Shown one piece after another: positions 24,465 to 37,222 of a stretch of 43,178 nt of DNA; position 1 is the first letter of the stretch, and each line of letters begins with the position of its first letter. Source of the DNA: an uncultured Roseburia sp. (lineage in GTDB: Bacteria; Bacillota; Clostridia; Lachnospirales; Lachnospiraceae); the NCBI GenBank assembly GCA_947088675.1, contig CAMUHN010000022.1, positions 1-43,178 of the forward strand. The letters run 5' to 3'. Below the pieces are notes generated by a model, which saw only the letters and a list, made by a program, of their open reading frames with translations, was not told the origin of the DNA and did no database searches. A program made the position numbers and the translations under genes.

Positions 24465-24946
24465 GCGGGAAAAGGGAAGATTATATCAGTTGGGACGAAT
24501 ATTTTATGGGCGTGGCGCTTTTGTCAGGTATGCGCTCTAAGGATCCGAATACGCAGGTGGGCGCATGTATTGTCAGCAGCGACCATAAAATCCTTTCCAT
24601 GGGCTACAACGGCCTGCCGCTTGGCTGTTCGGATGATGAATTTCCATGGGCCAGAGAGGGTGATCCGCTGGAGAGCAAATATTTTTATACCACACACAGT
24701 GAACTGAATGCAATTTTAAATTACCGCGGCGGCAGTCTGGACGGCGCAACAATCTATGTTACGCTTTTTCCCTGCAACGAGTGCGCCAAGGCAATTATTC
24801 AGTCAGGAATCAGACGAATCGTCTATCGGAGCGATAAATACGACGAGGAGCCGAATGTGATAGCGTCCAAACGGATGCTGCGCGCAGCAGGCGTCGTGAT
24901 GCAGGAGTATGAAGCGACGGGACGCAAAATTGCAATTGACCTCTAA
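24461..24946 (+). CDS. comEB: Deoxycytidylate (dCMP) deaminase, ComEB type
   Basis: 161 residues. Family landmarks: WDEYFMGVALLSGMRSKDPN, QVGACIVSSDHKILSMGYNG, then the zinc site with THSELNAI (His ligand and catalytic Glu) and LFPCNECAKAIIQSGI (two Cys ligands). Serine replaces the usual alanine between the zinc His and Glu. It deaminates dCMP to dUMP for thymidylate synthesis in the cytoplasm. GGAGGAGG lies 5 nt upstream, and the start overlaps the stop codon of the phosphatase homologue. The insertion before THSE (FPWAREGDPLESKYFYT) is typical of the clostridial branch. Last gene before the ATP synthase operon. Confidence 0.94.
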   Translation: MSGKREDYISWDEYFMGVALLSGMRSKDPNTQVGACIVSSDHKILSMGYNGLPLGCSDDEFPWAREGDPLESKYFYTTHSELNAILNYRGGSLDGATIYVTLFPCNECAKAIIQSGIRRIVYRSDKYDEEPNVIASKRMLRAAGVVMQEYEATGRKIAIDL

Positions 24947-24953
24947 AAGTGCG

Positions 24954-24981
24954 TAGACAAAAACGTTAAAAATGGTATAAT
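24954..24981 (+). promoter_or_regulatory. Promoter of the ATP synthase operon
   Basis: TAGACA (24954-24959), 16-nt spacer, TATAAT (24976-24981), 45 nt before the first start codon. The match to the housekeeping consensus is high, as expected for a strongly expressed operon. Confidence 0.75.
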
Positions 24982-25025
24982 AAAAACATGGCTGTAAAAT
25001 ACTGGCAGGAGGGGGGAACTTTGCA

Positions 25026-25277
25026 ATGAAAAAAAACAGGCAGATTTTTATGTCACTTACGCTTATCCTGCAGTTTGGCCTGAATATGATTGTTCCGATC
25101 TTCCTCTGCACCATGGCGGGCGTCTGGCTTGGCCGGCGCTATGATATTCCTGTTATTACAGTGCCGCTGTTTCTCGTTGGTGCTCTGGCCGGATTTACGA
25201 ACATCTTTAAAATGGCTAAAAAGATTTATGGACAAGGCGGTGAATCGGACAAAAATCATGCTGAGAAGACTAAATGA
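25026..25277 (+). CDS. atpZ: AtpZ/AtpI-family membrane protein of the ATP synthase operon
   Basis: 83 residues with two transmembrane helices: QIFMSLTLILQFGLNMIVP continuing into FLCTMAGVWLG, and VITVPLFLVGALAGFTNIF. The GVWLGRRYD turn and the G.A.G...... second helix are typical of the small AtpZ/AtpI (formerly F0F1-ATPase subunit) family. These proteins assist c-ring assembly or Mg2+/Ca2+ transport; the exact role is not settled. First gene of the operon, with AGGAGGGGGG upstream. Overlaps the next gene by 20 nt if that starts at 25258. Confidence 0.88.
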   Translation: MKKNRQIFMSLTLILQFGLNMIVPIFLCTMAGVWLGRRYDIPVITVPLFLVGALAGFTNIFKMAKKIYGQGGESDKNHAEKTK

Positions 25278-25677
25278 TGCATTACCGGGGCTGGTTATGG
25301 GAATTATTGCATATGGAATCGTTGTGGAATTTGTCTGTGTCTGGTTTGTTTCGGACAGGCTTTTCTTTACGACAGGTTTATGTATCGGGATTGCTCTGGC
25401 GTGTGGAATGGCAGTCAATATGGCGGCCGTTCTTCTGGACGCGGTGGACAGAAACGGGCAGTCGGGCGCCCGGGCAAGGATTATCACCAAATCAATTCTG
25501 CGCTATCTGATCGTTGTTCTCGTATTTTTTGTCATGATGAAGTTTAACCTTGGAAGCTTAGCCGCAGCTTTTGTCGGTGTTTTCGGGCTGAAAATCTCTG
25601 CGTATCTGCAGCCTGTTGCACGCAAAATTTTGATCAGGCTGCAGGGAAGAGGTGGTGTGTCTTCGGACAATAAATAA
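25258..25677 (+). CDS. atpI: ATP synthase subunit I (AtpI-like)
   Basis: 139 residues, four hydrophobic segments: GLVMGIIAYGIVVEFVCVWF, FTTGLCIGIALACGMAVNMA, YLIVVLVFFVMMKFNLGSLA and a short AAFVGVFGLKISAYLQP helix. Size, topology and place between atpZ and atpB are those of subunit I, an accessory membrane factor in c-ring assembly that is poorly conserved in sequence. The start is uncertain: the ATG at 25258 lies in the end of atpZ and its best ribosome binding site (GGCGGTGA) is rather far; GTG at 25240 is possible. Translational coupling with atpZ is likely. Confidence 0.8.
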   Translation: MLRRLNDALPGLVMGIIAYGIVVEFVCVWFVSDRLFFTTGLCIGIALACGMAVNMAAVLLDAVDRNGQSGARARIITKSILRYLIVVLVFFVMMKFNLGSLAAAFVGVFGLKISAYLQPVARKILIRLQGRGGVSSDNK

Positions 25678-25707
25678 AAAAGTGAAACAGTATAAGGAGG
25701 TGAAATT

Positions 25708-26723
<1,016 letters not shown>

Positions 26724-26762
26724 AACCCGCTGTAAACAGAAAAAACGGAAAGGAGACAGACC

Positions 26763-27274
26763 TTGGAAGAGATGACAAGACTCTTTAATCTCGATGCTCA
26801 GCTCCTGCACGACCTTGTATTGATGATACTGGCGATTTTCTTCCTCTTTTTCTTTATGTCAAAATTGCTCTTCAATCCTGTCCGAAAGATGCTTGAGGGC
26901 AGGCAGGCAAAGATTGCCGCGGACATTAAGACGGCACAGACAGAGAAAGAGGAGGCAGCTGCATTAAAAGTGCAGTATGAGGCAAAGCTTAAGGACATTG
27001 ATAAAGAAGCAGAGCAGATTCTTGGCGAGGCACGCAAGAAAGCGCAGGATAATGCCGCGCGCATTGAGGCCGATGCAAAACAGGAAGCTGCGCGTATCAT
27101 CCAGAATGCAAATACGCAGGCAGAGCTTTCGAAGAAGCGCGCTATGGATGAGGTAAAACAGGAAATGATCACAGTTGCCTCGATGATGGCGGCAAAGGTG
27201 GTTGCGGCAAATATTGATGTGGCCATACAGGAAAAGCTGGTAGATGAGACGTTAAAAGAAATGGGTGAGTCGAC

Positions 27275-27287
<13 letters not shown>
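26763..27287 (+). CDS. atpF: ATP synthase F0 subunit b
   Basis: 174 residues from a TTG at 26763 (AAAGGAGA 6 nt upstream); an ATG three codons later is possible. One N-terminal transmembrane helix (LHDLVLMILAIFFLFFFMSK) is followed by PVRKMLEGRQAKIAADI and a long charged coiled coil rich in Ala/Glu/Lys, the peripheral stalk. The C-terminal part (MMAAKVVAANIDVAIQEKLV) contacts subunit delta. It overlaps atpH by 13 nt. Confidence 0.96.
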
Positions 27288-29346
<2,059 letters not shown>

Positions 29347-29379
29347 TCGGTAGAAAATAAGGAAAGGCGGTGAATAATT

Positions 29380-30243
29380 ATGGCATCCATGAGAGACATA
29401 AAGCGAAGAAAAGGCAGCATACAGAGTACGCAGCAGATCACGAAAGCCATGAAACTTGTTTCTACCGTAAAACTGCAGAAAGCCAAAAGCAGGGCGGAGC
29501 AGACAAACCCGTATTTTAATTATATGTACCGCACTGTGACATCCATGCTGGCAAAATCGGGCACGATCGATCATCCGTATTTGAGGAAAGGGGATTCCGA
29601 TAAGAAAGCGGTTGTCGTTATCACTTCAAACCGCGGTCTTGCCGGAGGTTATAATTCCAATATTACAAAGCTTGTTACAGGAAGCGATGAACTTCCCCGC
29701 GAAGATGTGGAGATTTATGCGATCGGCAATAAGGGAAAGGAAGCGTTAGAGCGCAGAGGATACCATATCAAAGCCGACGCATCCCAGATTATAGAGCTTC
29801 CGATCTATGAGGATGCGGCCGTTCTCTGCAATAAAGTGCTGCAGGCATATACGGCCGGGGAGATCGGTGAAATTTATCTTGCTTATACGCATTTTAAAAA
29901 TACAGTCAGCCATGAACCGAAGCTTTTGAAGCTGCTTCCGGTGGAGATTGACGCCGAAGAAATCGACAGGGCGTCCGAATCAAATGTGCTTATGAATTAT
30001 GAGCCGACCGAGGAGGAAGCGCTTGATATGATTATTCCGAAATATATTACAAGCCTTTTTTACGGTGCGCTTGTGGAGGCTGTGGCAAGTGAAAACGGAG
30101 CCAGGATGCAGGCAATGGATTCGGCCACAAGCAATGCGGAAGAGATGATAAGCGACCTGACATTGAAATACAACCGGGCGCGTCAGGGTTCGATCACACA
30201 GGAGCTTACGGAGATTATCGCAGGGGCTTCTGCAATTTCATAG
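29380..30243 (+). CDS. atpG: ATP synthase F1 subunit gamma
   Basis: 287 residues. MASMRDIKRRKGSIQSTQQI and TKAMKLVSTVKLQKAK form the N-terminal coiled-coil helix; ITSNRGLAGGYNSNI is the characteristic strand; the C-terminal helix ends MDSATSNAEEMISDLTLKYN then RARQGSITQELTEIIAGASA. Gamma is the rotating central shaft. AAAGGCGGTGA precedes the start by 6 nt. Confidence 0.97.
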   Translation: MASMRDIKRRKGSIQSTQQITKAMKLVSTVKLQKAKSRAEQTNPYFNYMYRTVTSMLAKSGTIDHPYLRKGDSDKKAVVVITSNRGLAGGYNSNITKLVTGSDELPREDVEIYAIGNKGKEALERRGYHIKADASQIIELPIYEDAAVLCNKVLQAYTAGEIGEIYLAYTHFKNTVSHEPKLLKLLPVEIDAEEIDRASESNVLMNYEPTEEEALDMIIPKYITSLFYGALVEAVASENGARMQAMDSATSNAEEMISDLTLKYNRARQGSITQELTEIIAGASAIS

Positions 30244-30276
30244 TAGTTTTCATTATAATAAATTAAGGAGAAATAA

Positions 30277-31683
<1,407 letters not shown>

Positions 31684-31715
31684 CCGGTCGACTATAGTCA
31701 GGATGGAGGAAGAGA

Positions 31716-32126
31716 ATGGCGGACGAAAGTAAGATTTTTCGTATTGAAATCATAACGCCTGACCGCATTTTTTATACGGGTGAGGCGACAATGATTGAGT
31801 TTAATACGGCTGCCGGGGAGTTAGGTATCTACAGAAGGCATATTCCGCTTACAACCGTGCTTGCACCCGGAATCGTTAAGATTCATAAGGACGGGGAGGA
31901 GGATGTAACGGCAGCGGTCCATTCGGGTTTTGCCGAAGTTTTGCCGGATCAGGTAACGCTCCTGGCCGAAATTGCGGAATGGCCGAATGAGATTGACAGG
32001 CATCGCGCCGAGGAGGCAAAGCGGCGCGCCGAGGAACGTCTTGCGAACAAGACGGCGGAAATTGATGTAAAACGCGCCGAATTTGCATTGCGCAAAGCGT
32101 TGGTGAGGATTGATATTGCAAATTAG
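31716..32126 (+). CDS. atpC: ATP synthase F1 subunit epsilon
   Basis: 136 residues. N-terminal beta sandwich: FRIEIITPDRIFYTGEATMI, AAGELGIYRRHIPLTTVLAP and VHSGFAEVLPDQVTLLAEIA; then a two-helix C-terminal domain (RHRAEEAKRRAEERLANKTA...). Epsilon binds gamma and the c ring, and its helices can inhibit hydrolysis. Last gene of the operon, followed directly by a very strong hairpin. Confidence 0.96.
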   Translation: MADESKIFRIEIITPDRIFYTGEATMIEFNTAAGELGIYRRHIPLTTVLAPGIVKIHKDGEEDVTAAVHSGFAEVLPDQVTLLAEIAEWPNEIDRHRAEEAKRRAEERLANKTAEIDVKRAEFALRKALVRIDIAN

Positions 32127-32127
32127 T

Positions 32128-32187
32128 ATCAGATATGAAGACAGGAAGCGCCGCAGGCGCTTCCTGTCTTCATATCTGATGTTTTTG
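32128..32187 (+). terminator. Terminator of the ATP synthase operon (24-bp perfect stem)
   Basis: The segments 32128-32151 and 32157-32180 are perfect inverted copies of 24 nt (starting ATCAGATATGAAG and ending CTTCATATCTGAT) around a 5-nt loop, followed by GTTTTTG. It begins 2 nt after the atpC stop codon. The same hairpin lies downstream of the convergent glycosidase gene (ends 32216) and may serve both. Confidence 0.9.
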
Positions 32188-32215
32188 TAGGAGGTATTAT
32201 ATATTTTTTGTTTTT

Positions 32216-35200
32216 TTAACGTGCAATTTTTATCTTTACCGACGCTTTTCTGCCGGTTCCGTCTGTAGAAGATGCCGTAATTGTTACATGTTTTCCTTTT
32301 CCGGCTTTTTTCGCCTTTACCACGCCTTTAGAACTTACCGTGGCATATTTGTTGTTTGAGCTGCTCCATTTTAAGGTTTTGTTTGCATTTTTGCCGTTTG
32401 TTTTAACGGCTGCTTTCAGTGTTGCGCTTTTTCCGGCTTTTAATGATTTCGGCGCATTTTTGATCTGAACCTTTGTAACGGCATGTTTCATCAGTTTTAA
32501 CGTAATTTTTGCTTTTACGCCGCTTCCGTCTGTGGCAGCCGCTGTAATCGTTACAGTTTTTCCTTTGCCCGCTTTCTTTGTTGTGACAACGCCTTTGCTG
32601 CTTACCGTAGCGTATTTTTTGTTGGAAGACTCCCATTTAATGCTCCGGTTAGCGGCGTTTTTGGGAGAAACCGCCACAGAAAGCGAAACCTTTTTGCCGG
32701 CTGCAATTTTTTTCGAATCAGCGGAAATCGTCAGTTTTGTAATCGGAACCGCAGGGGTTACAGGCGGTTTGTTCTCCGGTGTTTCGGGCGTGCCGGATGT
32801 ACCGGGTGTTTCGGGTGTGCCGGGTGTACCGGGTTTATCGTTATTGCCGGCGTCCGGTGTTATGCCGGCAAAGCGGTAAGGAGTCAGTGTGACATCTCCC
32901 ATGATGCCAAAACGGTAAGTGTTGCTGTCGTCGGTACCGTATTTTACATTGGATAAATTACTGGAGACTTCGATTGTAATATTGTTTGTGCCTTTCACCA
33001 GATATTTTCCGATATCTGCATTTAATGAGAGCTGATTCAGCGGAACGGCTGTACCGTTTACAGTCAGTCTGCCGACGTCTGATATAGCGGTGAAATCAAG
33101 ACAGGCCCCCTGTTTTTCGTTCCACCCGTCGGAGAGATCGAATGACGTCGTATAAACGGCAACGCCTGCGGCATTTTTCAGATTTTCATCAATCTCATAC
33201 CATGGTATAAGCCCTGATCCGGACAGGTCATATTCTGCTGTCGGCGTTACATTTGTTTCAAATACGCTTTTTCCTTCTGACCATCTGTTTAGAACCATTT
33301 TCCAGTTTGTCAGTTTCATCGGTTCCTGTGCGGTGGGAAGCGTTATCTCTGCTGCAGAGCCGTCTGCAAATGATACGCTGATTTTGCCGCCTTTTGCGGA
33401 GCGGACAGCCATTTTGGACGGGTCGGTTTCATCGTAAACAATACTGTCGGCATCTGTGCGGGTAACGGCTTTTGGCAGTGTTTTGCTGCTGAAGTCTGCT
33501 CCGGCTACGGCAATCATAACGGAATCGGATGCCGCAAGTTCCACAGGTACTGTTACTGAGCCGACGTCTGACGTATAGACTGCAATCGGAGTGATCTCTC
33601 CGCTCCATGGGTCTAAGAGGTACGGCGTTCCGTTTCCTTTTAAGGTAACAGTTTGGGCGCTGTCATTTTTGCCGTCGTTATAAATAAAATACAGATCTGC
33701 GTTTTCGGTATTGCGGTGCTGGAAATAGAGGTCGGCACGTTCCTGCGGCTGTGCATCCGGCGTAATGCCGAGCTGATTCAATGCGGCAACGGCTTCGGTT
33801 CGGTCCGATACGGTTTTTACATTTGCAAGAGCTGTCAGCTGATTCATATATTCGGATAATTTGGCGTCCTCGTCCGTAGTCAGCGCCGAAGCGTCTGCTC
33901 TGCTTCCCGGATAGGTATTGGCTCTCGTCGGTACGCTGCCGATAATTATGACAGGCAGCCCCGCTTTTGCATCGGACAGAATTTTTTCTGCCGTGTAGAG
34001 CGGCATGGGAGGTACGGTTCCGTCGTCCATTGGCTCAAGGATTAACGCTTTGTAAGAAGGGCCGTCTGCAGCCAGGACAACTTTCTGATCCTGTGTGCCG
34101 ATCACGGCATTATCCAGATTTAATACGGTTGGCGTTACATAGTCATAAGTATAACCGTTTTGCTCCAGAGCGGTAATTTCCGGGTGTATATTGCCTTTTC
34201 CGTACTGGGAACGGTATACGGCAAGATCAATGTCTCCCTGACCCTGCTGGAGCACCATCTGCATACGGGAAAGAGCGCTGGTCATAATATTGGCAGTTTC
34301 CCACATCGGTGTCTTGTCATCCCATTCGTTGCCGTAACTTAACGCGGACATTGCAGAATATCCCGGCCATGTCTGCGTGACGGGGAAAAACATATTTTCC
34401 GTATCGCTGAATTTATAAGTGGATCCATGAAACACAAGTTTGTTGACGCCGCCTGCAAAAAGACGGTTCGCATAGTACATCATGCCAAGGTGACGATTGT
34501 CGCTGCCGTCTTTCAGCGGGGTGTCCGTCCATGTCTCACGCCAGTCGTCCTGGCCGATTTCTGCGGCTTCCGCGGAATAGATCTGGTCTTTTTTCATATG
34601 TACGATGCCGCTCAGCTGTCGATAGGAGTCCGGAACGGTGCCGCTCATCGCGTAGGATTCCGCTTCCACAATGTCAATGTTTAACGCAGGGTAGGTCATT
34701 TCAAAGACGCTGCTTCCGGCGCTGCTGTAAGCCTGGTATCTGAGCGTCATACGATGTGTTTTTGCCCAGTCCTGCAGCGCTTTCATATGATGTTCGGACA
34801 AAAGCTCCGTCATTGTGGTATACAGATCGTCCCGGACGCGGCTGCCTTTTGCGCCAAGGTCATGATTTAAGGCAGGCAGGTATGGGGTCAGGTCATAACC
34901 GCGTCTTGTTTTAAATTCGTCAAGCATTGCCGGTGTCCAAAGGCTGCTTCTTAATTCAAAGGAATCTCCGAAGATGCTGCCGCCGTTTTCTTCGTAAAGC
35001 GCTTTTAATTCTGCGTCATTGTTCATCGCATGTTCCCAGTTGTCAATGACTGCCTGTGTTCCTTCCGGACTCATATGATCAATGACATATTGGTTCATCC
35101 CAAACCCCAGGGTGTGATTTGAAGTCTGGCTGTAATAATAAAAGATTTTCCAATTGCCTTCGGACGGAGCCGTCCAGCTTAATGCGCCTGATTCTTCGTC

Positions 35201-35872
35201 ATAGACGGTATTTTTGCTGTCAAGTATACTGACAGCGCTGTCTGTGTCGAGACTTTCGTCTGCAGCTGTTTTGATCGCGGTGACTGCGACAAGGCGGCGG
35301 GCGCGTGCAGAATCAAATCCCGGCATCCATGGATTAGCGGATGGAGCCGGAAGTACGGCTTCCTGGCTGCTGTAAGTCATAGTGCCGTTTTCACTGTCTG
35401 ATGCCTCAAAATCAACGGATGCTTCCCATATCTGCTGTTCCGCACGAGGATCGTCTGCATCTGTGATCTCCGGTGTTGCTACAGGCCACATCTGGCCGAC
35501 TGTAAAATCAACCTGAAGGCCGTATTCAAGTCCTGCTTTTAAGATCCATTTCATTGTCTCATTCCAGGTATTGTCGTTGATGACACAGCCTTTGGCAAGT
35601 TCCAGACATTGCAGTTCTACGCCTGCATAGCCGCCGTTTGCAAAATTTTTCATTTCTCTGCGAATCTCGTCTTCACTCATGCGTCCCGGCGCGATCCACC
35701 AGCGCATAAAAGGTCGCGCATCCTTATCCGGGTTTAAAAATGCCTGTTCAAATGCGCTGATTCCTGCGGCAGATTCCTGCCGGACTTCCTGTGCCGCGGT
35801 CGGGATGCTCTGTGACAGCGCCATAACACTGGTTAGGAATATGGCCATTCCCTGTGTAAATTTTTTCCTCAT
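32216..35872 (-). CDS. Secreted GH106-type glycosidase (probable alpha-L-rhamnosidase) with two Big_2 domains
   Basis: 1218 residues, GGGGAAG before the start. A signal peptide (to about residue 27, IPTAAQ) is followed by PDKDARPFMRWWIAPGRMSE, DEIRREMKNFANGGYAGVEL and, later, YYANRLFAGGVNKLVFHGST: these are hallmarks of family GH106, known for alpha-L-rhamnosidases. A beta-sandwich with ACLDFTAISDVGRLTVNGTA and GTNNITIEVSSNL (GH2-like sugar-binding fold) follows. After a Gly/Thr/Pro-Glu linker (about 1010-1047) come two Big_2 Ig-like domains of about 85 residues (SIKWESSNKKYATVSSKGVV; TLKWSSSNNKYATVSSKGVV). There is no sorting motif, so the protein is secreted or held at the wall through the Big_2 domains. 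Divergent from an AraC-type regulator. The exact substrate is not predictable. Confidence 0.85.
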   Translation of the reverse strand: MRKKFTQGMAIFLTSVMALSQSIPTAAQEVRQESAAGISAFEQAFLNPDKDARPFMRWWIAPGRMSEDEIRREMKNFANGGYAGVELQCLELAKGCVINDNTWNETMKWILKAGLEYGLQVDFTVGQMWPVATPEITDADDPRAEQQIWEASVDFEASDSENGTMTYSSQEAVLPAPSANPWMPGFDSARARRLVAVTAIKTAADESLDTDSAVSILDSKNTVYDEESGALSWTAPSEGNWKIFYYYSQTSNHTLGFGMNQYVIDHMSPEGTQAVIDNWEHAMNNDAELKALYEENGGSIFGDSFELRSSLWTPAMLDEFKTRRGYDLTPYLPALNHDLGAKGSRVRDDLYTTMTELLSEHHMKALQDWAKTHRMTLRYQAYSSAGSSVFEMTYPALNIDIVEAESYAMSGTVPDSYRQLSGIVHMKKDQIYSAEAAEIGQDDWRETWTDTPLKDGSDNRHLGMMYYANRLFAGGVNKLVFHGSTYKFSDTENMFFPVTQTWPGYSAMSALSYGNEWDDKTPMWETANIMTSALSRMQMVLQQGQGDIDLAVYRSQYGKGNIHPEITALEQNGYTYDYVTPTVLNLDNAVIGTQDQKVVLAADGPSYKALILEPMDDGTVPPMPLYTAEKILSDAKAGLPVIIIGSVPTRANTYPGSRADASALTTDEDAKLSEYMNQLTALANVKTVSDRTEAVAALNQLGITPDAQPQERADLYFQHRNTENADLYFIYNDGKNDSAQTVTLKGNGTPYLLDPWSGEITPIAVYTSDVGSVTVPVELAASDSVMIAVAGADFSSKTLPKAVTRTDADSIVYDETDPSKMAVRSAKGGKISVSFADGSAAEITLPTAQEPMKLTNWKMVLNRWSEGKSVFETNVTPTAEYDLSGSGLIPWYEIDENLKNAAGVAVYTTSFDLSDGWNEKQGACLDFTAISDVGRLTVNGTAVPLNQLSLNADIGKYLVKGTNNITIEVSSNLSNVKYGTDDSNTYRFGIMGDVTLTPYRFAGITPDAGNNDKPGTPGTPETPGTSGTPETPENKPPVTPAVPITKLTISADSKKIAAGKKVSLSVAVSPKNAANRSIKWESSNKKYATVSSKGVVTTKKAGKGKTVTITAAATDGSGVKAKITLKLMKHAVTKVQIKNAPKSLKAGKSATLKAAVKTNGKNANKTLKWSSSNNKYATVSSKGVVKAKKAGKGKHVTITASSTDGTGRKASVKIKIAR

Positions 35873-35944
35873 TCTACTTCCCCTTTCTGATTGTATGATT
35901 TATAATAGAAACAAACCGTTGAACCTTTAAAAAAATTGTAACAG

Positions 35945-36002
35945 ATTGGTAAATTGGTATTATAGAACGTTTTGTCCTTTACCGGGGAATTATATTACCA
36001 AT
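35945..36002. promoter_or_regulatory. ATTGGTA repeats between the glycosidase and AraC genes (candidate operators)
   Basis: ATTGGTA occurs at 35945-35951 and 35953-35959 (direct, 8-bp spacing) and in inverted form, TACCAAT, at 35996-36002. AraC-family proteins often bind direct or inverted half sites in the divergent region next to their gene, so these are candidate sites for the neighbouring regulator. The promoters themselves are not clear by eye. Confidence 0.45.
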
Positions 36003-36036
36003 GCACAAATGAAATTGATTTTATCAGGAGGTTTTT

Positions 36037-37029
36037 GTGAATATTGATGAATTGATTCAGGCTGAGCGTGCAAAACAGAGGACGCTGCAGCAGTCGCTTG
36101 ATCGGACGGTATATCATCAGCAATTTCGGAAACGCGGTTTTTTCACAGTTACGATCGAGCATAAGGGAAATATGCCAAAGCATGGGATTGCCGTTGTTTT
36201 GCATGGGGAGCCGGAAGTAAAACCGCATATAGCGTTTCATAACCATGACTATTATGAACTGATCTATGTCTACCGCGGAGAATGTACGAATACTTTTTGT
36301 TCCGGCGTACAGACTGTTTTGAAAGAGGGAAACATTCTTCTGTTAAATCCCGACATTTTACATCATATCTACACCACGACAGAGTGGGATTGCGTCTTTA
36401 ATATTCTGATCAGCCGCACATTATTTGAAGAGACAATGTTGTCTTATCTCTCGGAAAATCATTTTTTAACCAATTTTATTACAAATTTCGTCTATCATTT
36501 GAAAGTCGGGCATGATTACCTTTTGTTTTCTACGCCCAGGTTTGGACCTGTAGATGAGATCATTACAAATCTGCTTTATGAATATTTAATGCCGCAGGTA
36601 TACGAGTTCAGTAATCTGATCCCTCACTATTTTGTGATTCTCCTGACGCTGTTATCCCGCGAGTATGCAACAGGGCAGCAGATGGATACAGAGGGGATTA
36701 TTTCTGATTTTCCGCTTCTTAATATGATTCATTACATCTATCAGAACAGCAGCAGTGTCAGTTTGTCTGTCTTATCGGAATTGTTTTCTTACTCGCCCGC
36801 TTATATCTCCCGAATGATCAAACGCCATTGCGGATACAGTTTTTCGCATGTTGTGCAGGATGCAAAATTGCAGCAGGCGCATAAACAAATTCAGTTTTCA
36901 AAGAAGCCCATTGCCCGAATTGCAGAGGAGGCCGGATTTTTGGATGCTTCGTATTTTTCCGGACTTTTTCAGAAAAAATATGGTATGACGCCTCAGAATT
37001 ACCGCAGGTTTTGCAATGGACAAAAGTAA
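36037..37029 (+). CDS. AraC-family transcriptional regulator
   Basis: 330 residues from a GTG with CAGGAGGT 4 nt upstream. The N-terminal half contains a cupin sensor: PHIAFHNHDYYELIYVYRGE and LKEGNILLLNPDILHHI are the metal/sugar-binding strands seen in AraC/RhaR/MelR-type proteins. The C-terminal 100 residues are the double HTH: VSLSVLSELFSYSPAYISRM then IKRHCGYSFSHVV, and IARIAEEAGFLDASYFSGLF followed by QKKYGMTPQNYRR. It lies head to head with the GH106-type glycosidase gene, so it probably activates that gene in response to a sugar. That link rests on position and on the repeats in the shared region. Confidence 0.93.
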   Translation: MNIDELIQAERAKQRTLQQSLDRTVYHQQFRKRGFFTVTIEHKGNMPKHGIAVVLHGEPEVKPHIAFHNHDYYELIYVYRGECTNTFCSGVQTVLKEGNILLLNPDILHHIYTTTEWDCVFNILISRTLFEETMLSYLSENHFLTNFITNFVYHLKVGHDYLLFSTPRFGPVDEIITNLLYEYLMPQVYEFSNLIPHYFVILLTLLSREYATGQQMDTEGIISDFPLLNMIHYIYQNSSSVSLSVLSELFSYSPAYISRMIKRHCGYSFSHVVQDAKLQQAHKQIQFSKKPIARIAEEAGFLDASYFSGLFQKKYGMTPQNYRRFCNGQK

Positions 37030-37037
37030 GTTAACCA

Positions 37038-37066
37038 TTGCCTGACCAGGGAACGTGTGCTATACT
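37038..37066 (+). promoter_or_regulatory. Promoter of the three-gene operon at 37223-39408
   Basis: TTGCCT (37038-37043), 17-nt spacer, TATACT (37061-37066). It gives a leader of about 150 nt that contains the hairpin at 37151-37177 and a truncated copy of the GAGTC repeat at 37187. Confidence 0.6.
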
Positions 37067-37150
37067 TTGGGGTAAGAAACCATGGAGCTGAGAAAACTTC
37101 TAAAGTTCGCAGTATAGGCTGTTTCAATAAAAAATTTTAAATCTCACACA

Positions 37151-37177
37151 GGAAAATGCCTGTCTCAGGCATTTTCC
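37151..37177 (+). terminator. Hairpin in the leader of the three-gene operon
   Basis: GGAAAATGCCTG, loop TCT, CAGGCATTTTCC: a perfect 12-bp stem. There is no T run after it. It may end transcripts from the AraC-type gene, but it lies after the promoter at 37038-37066, so it could also act as an attenuator of the downstream operon. Confidence 0.5.
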
Positions 37178-37222
37178 GTGCTGATTTGAGTCGCGGCATG
37201 GGTGTTATCATAGGAGAATGGC

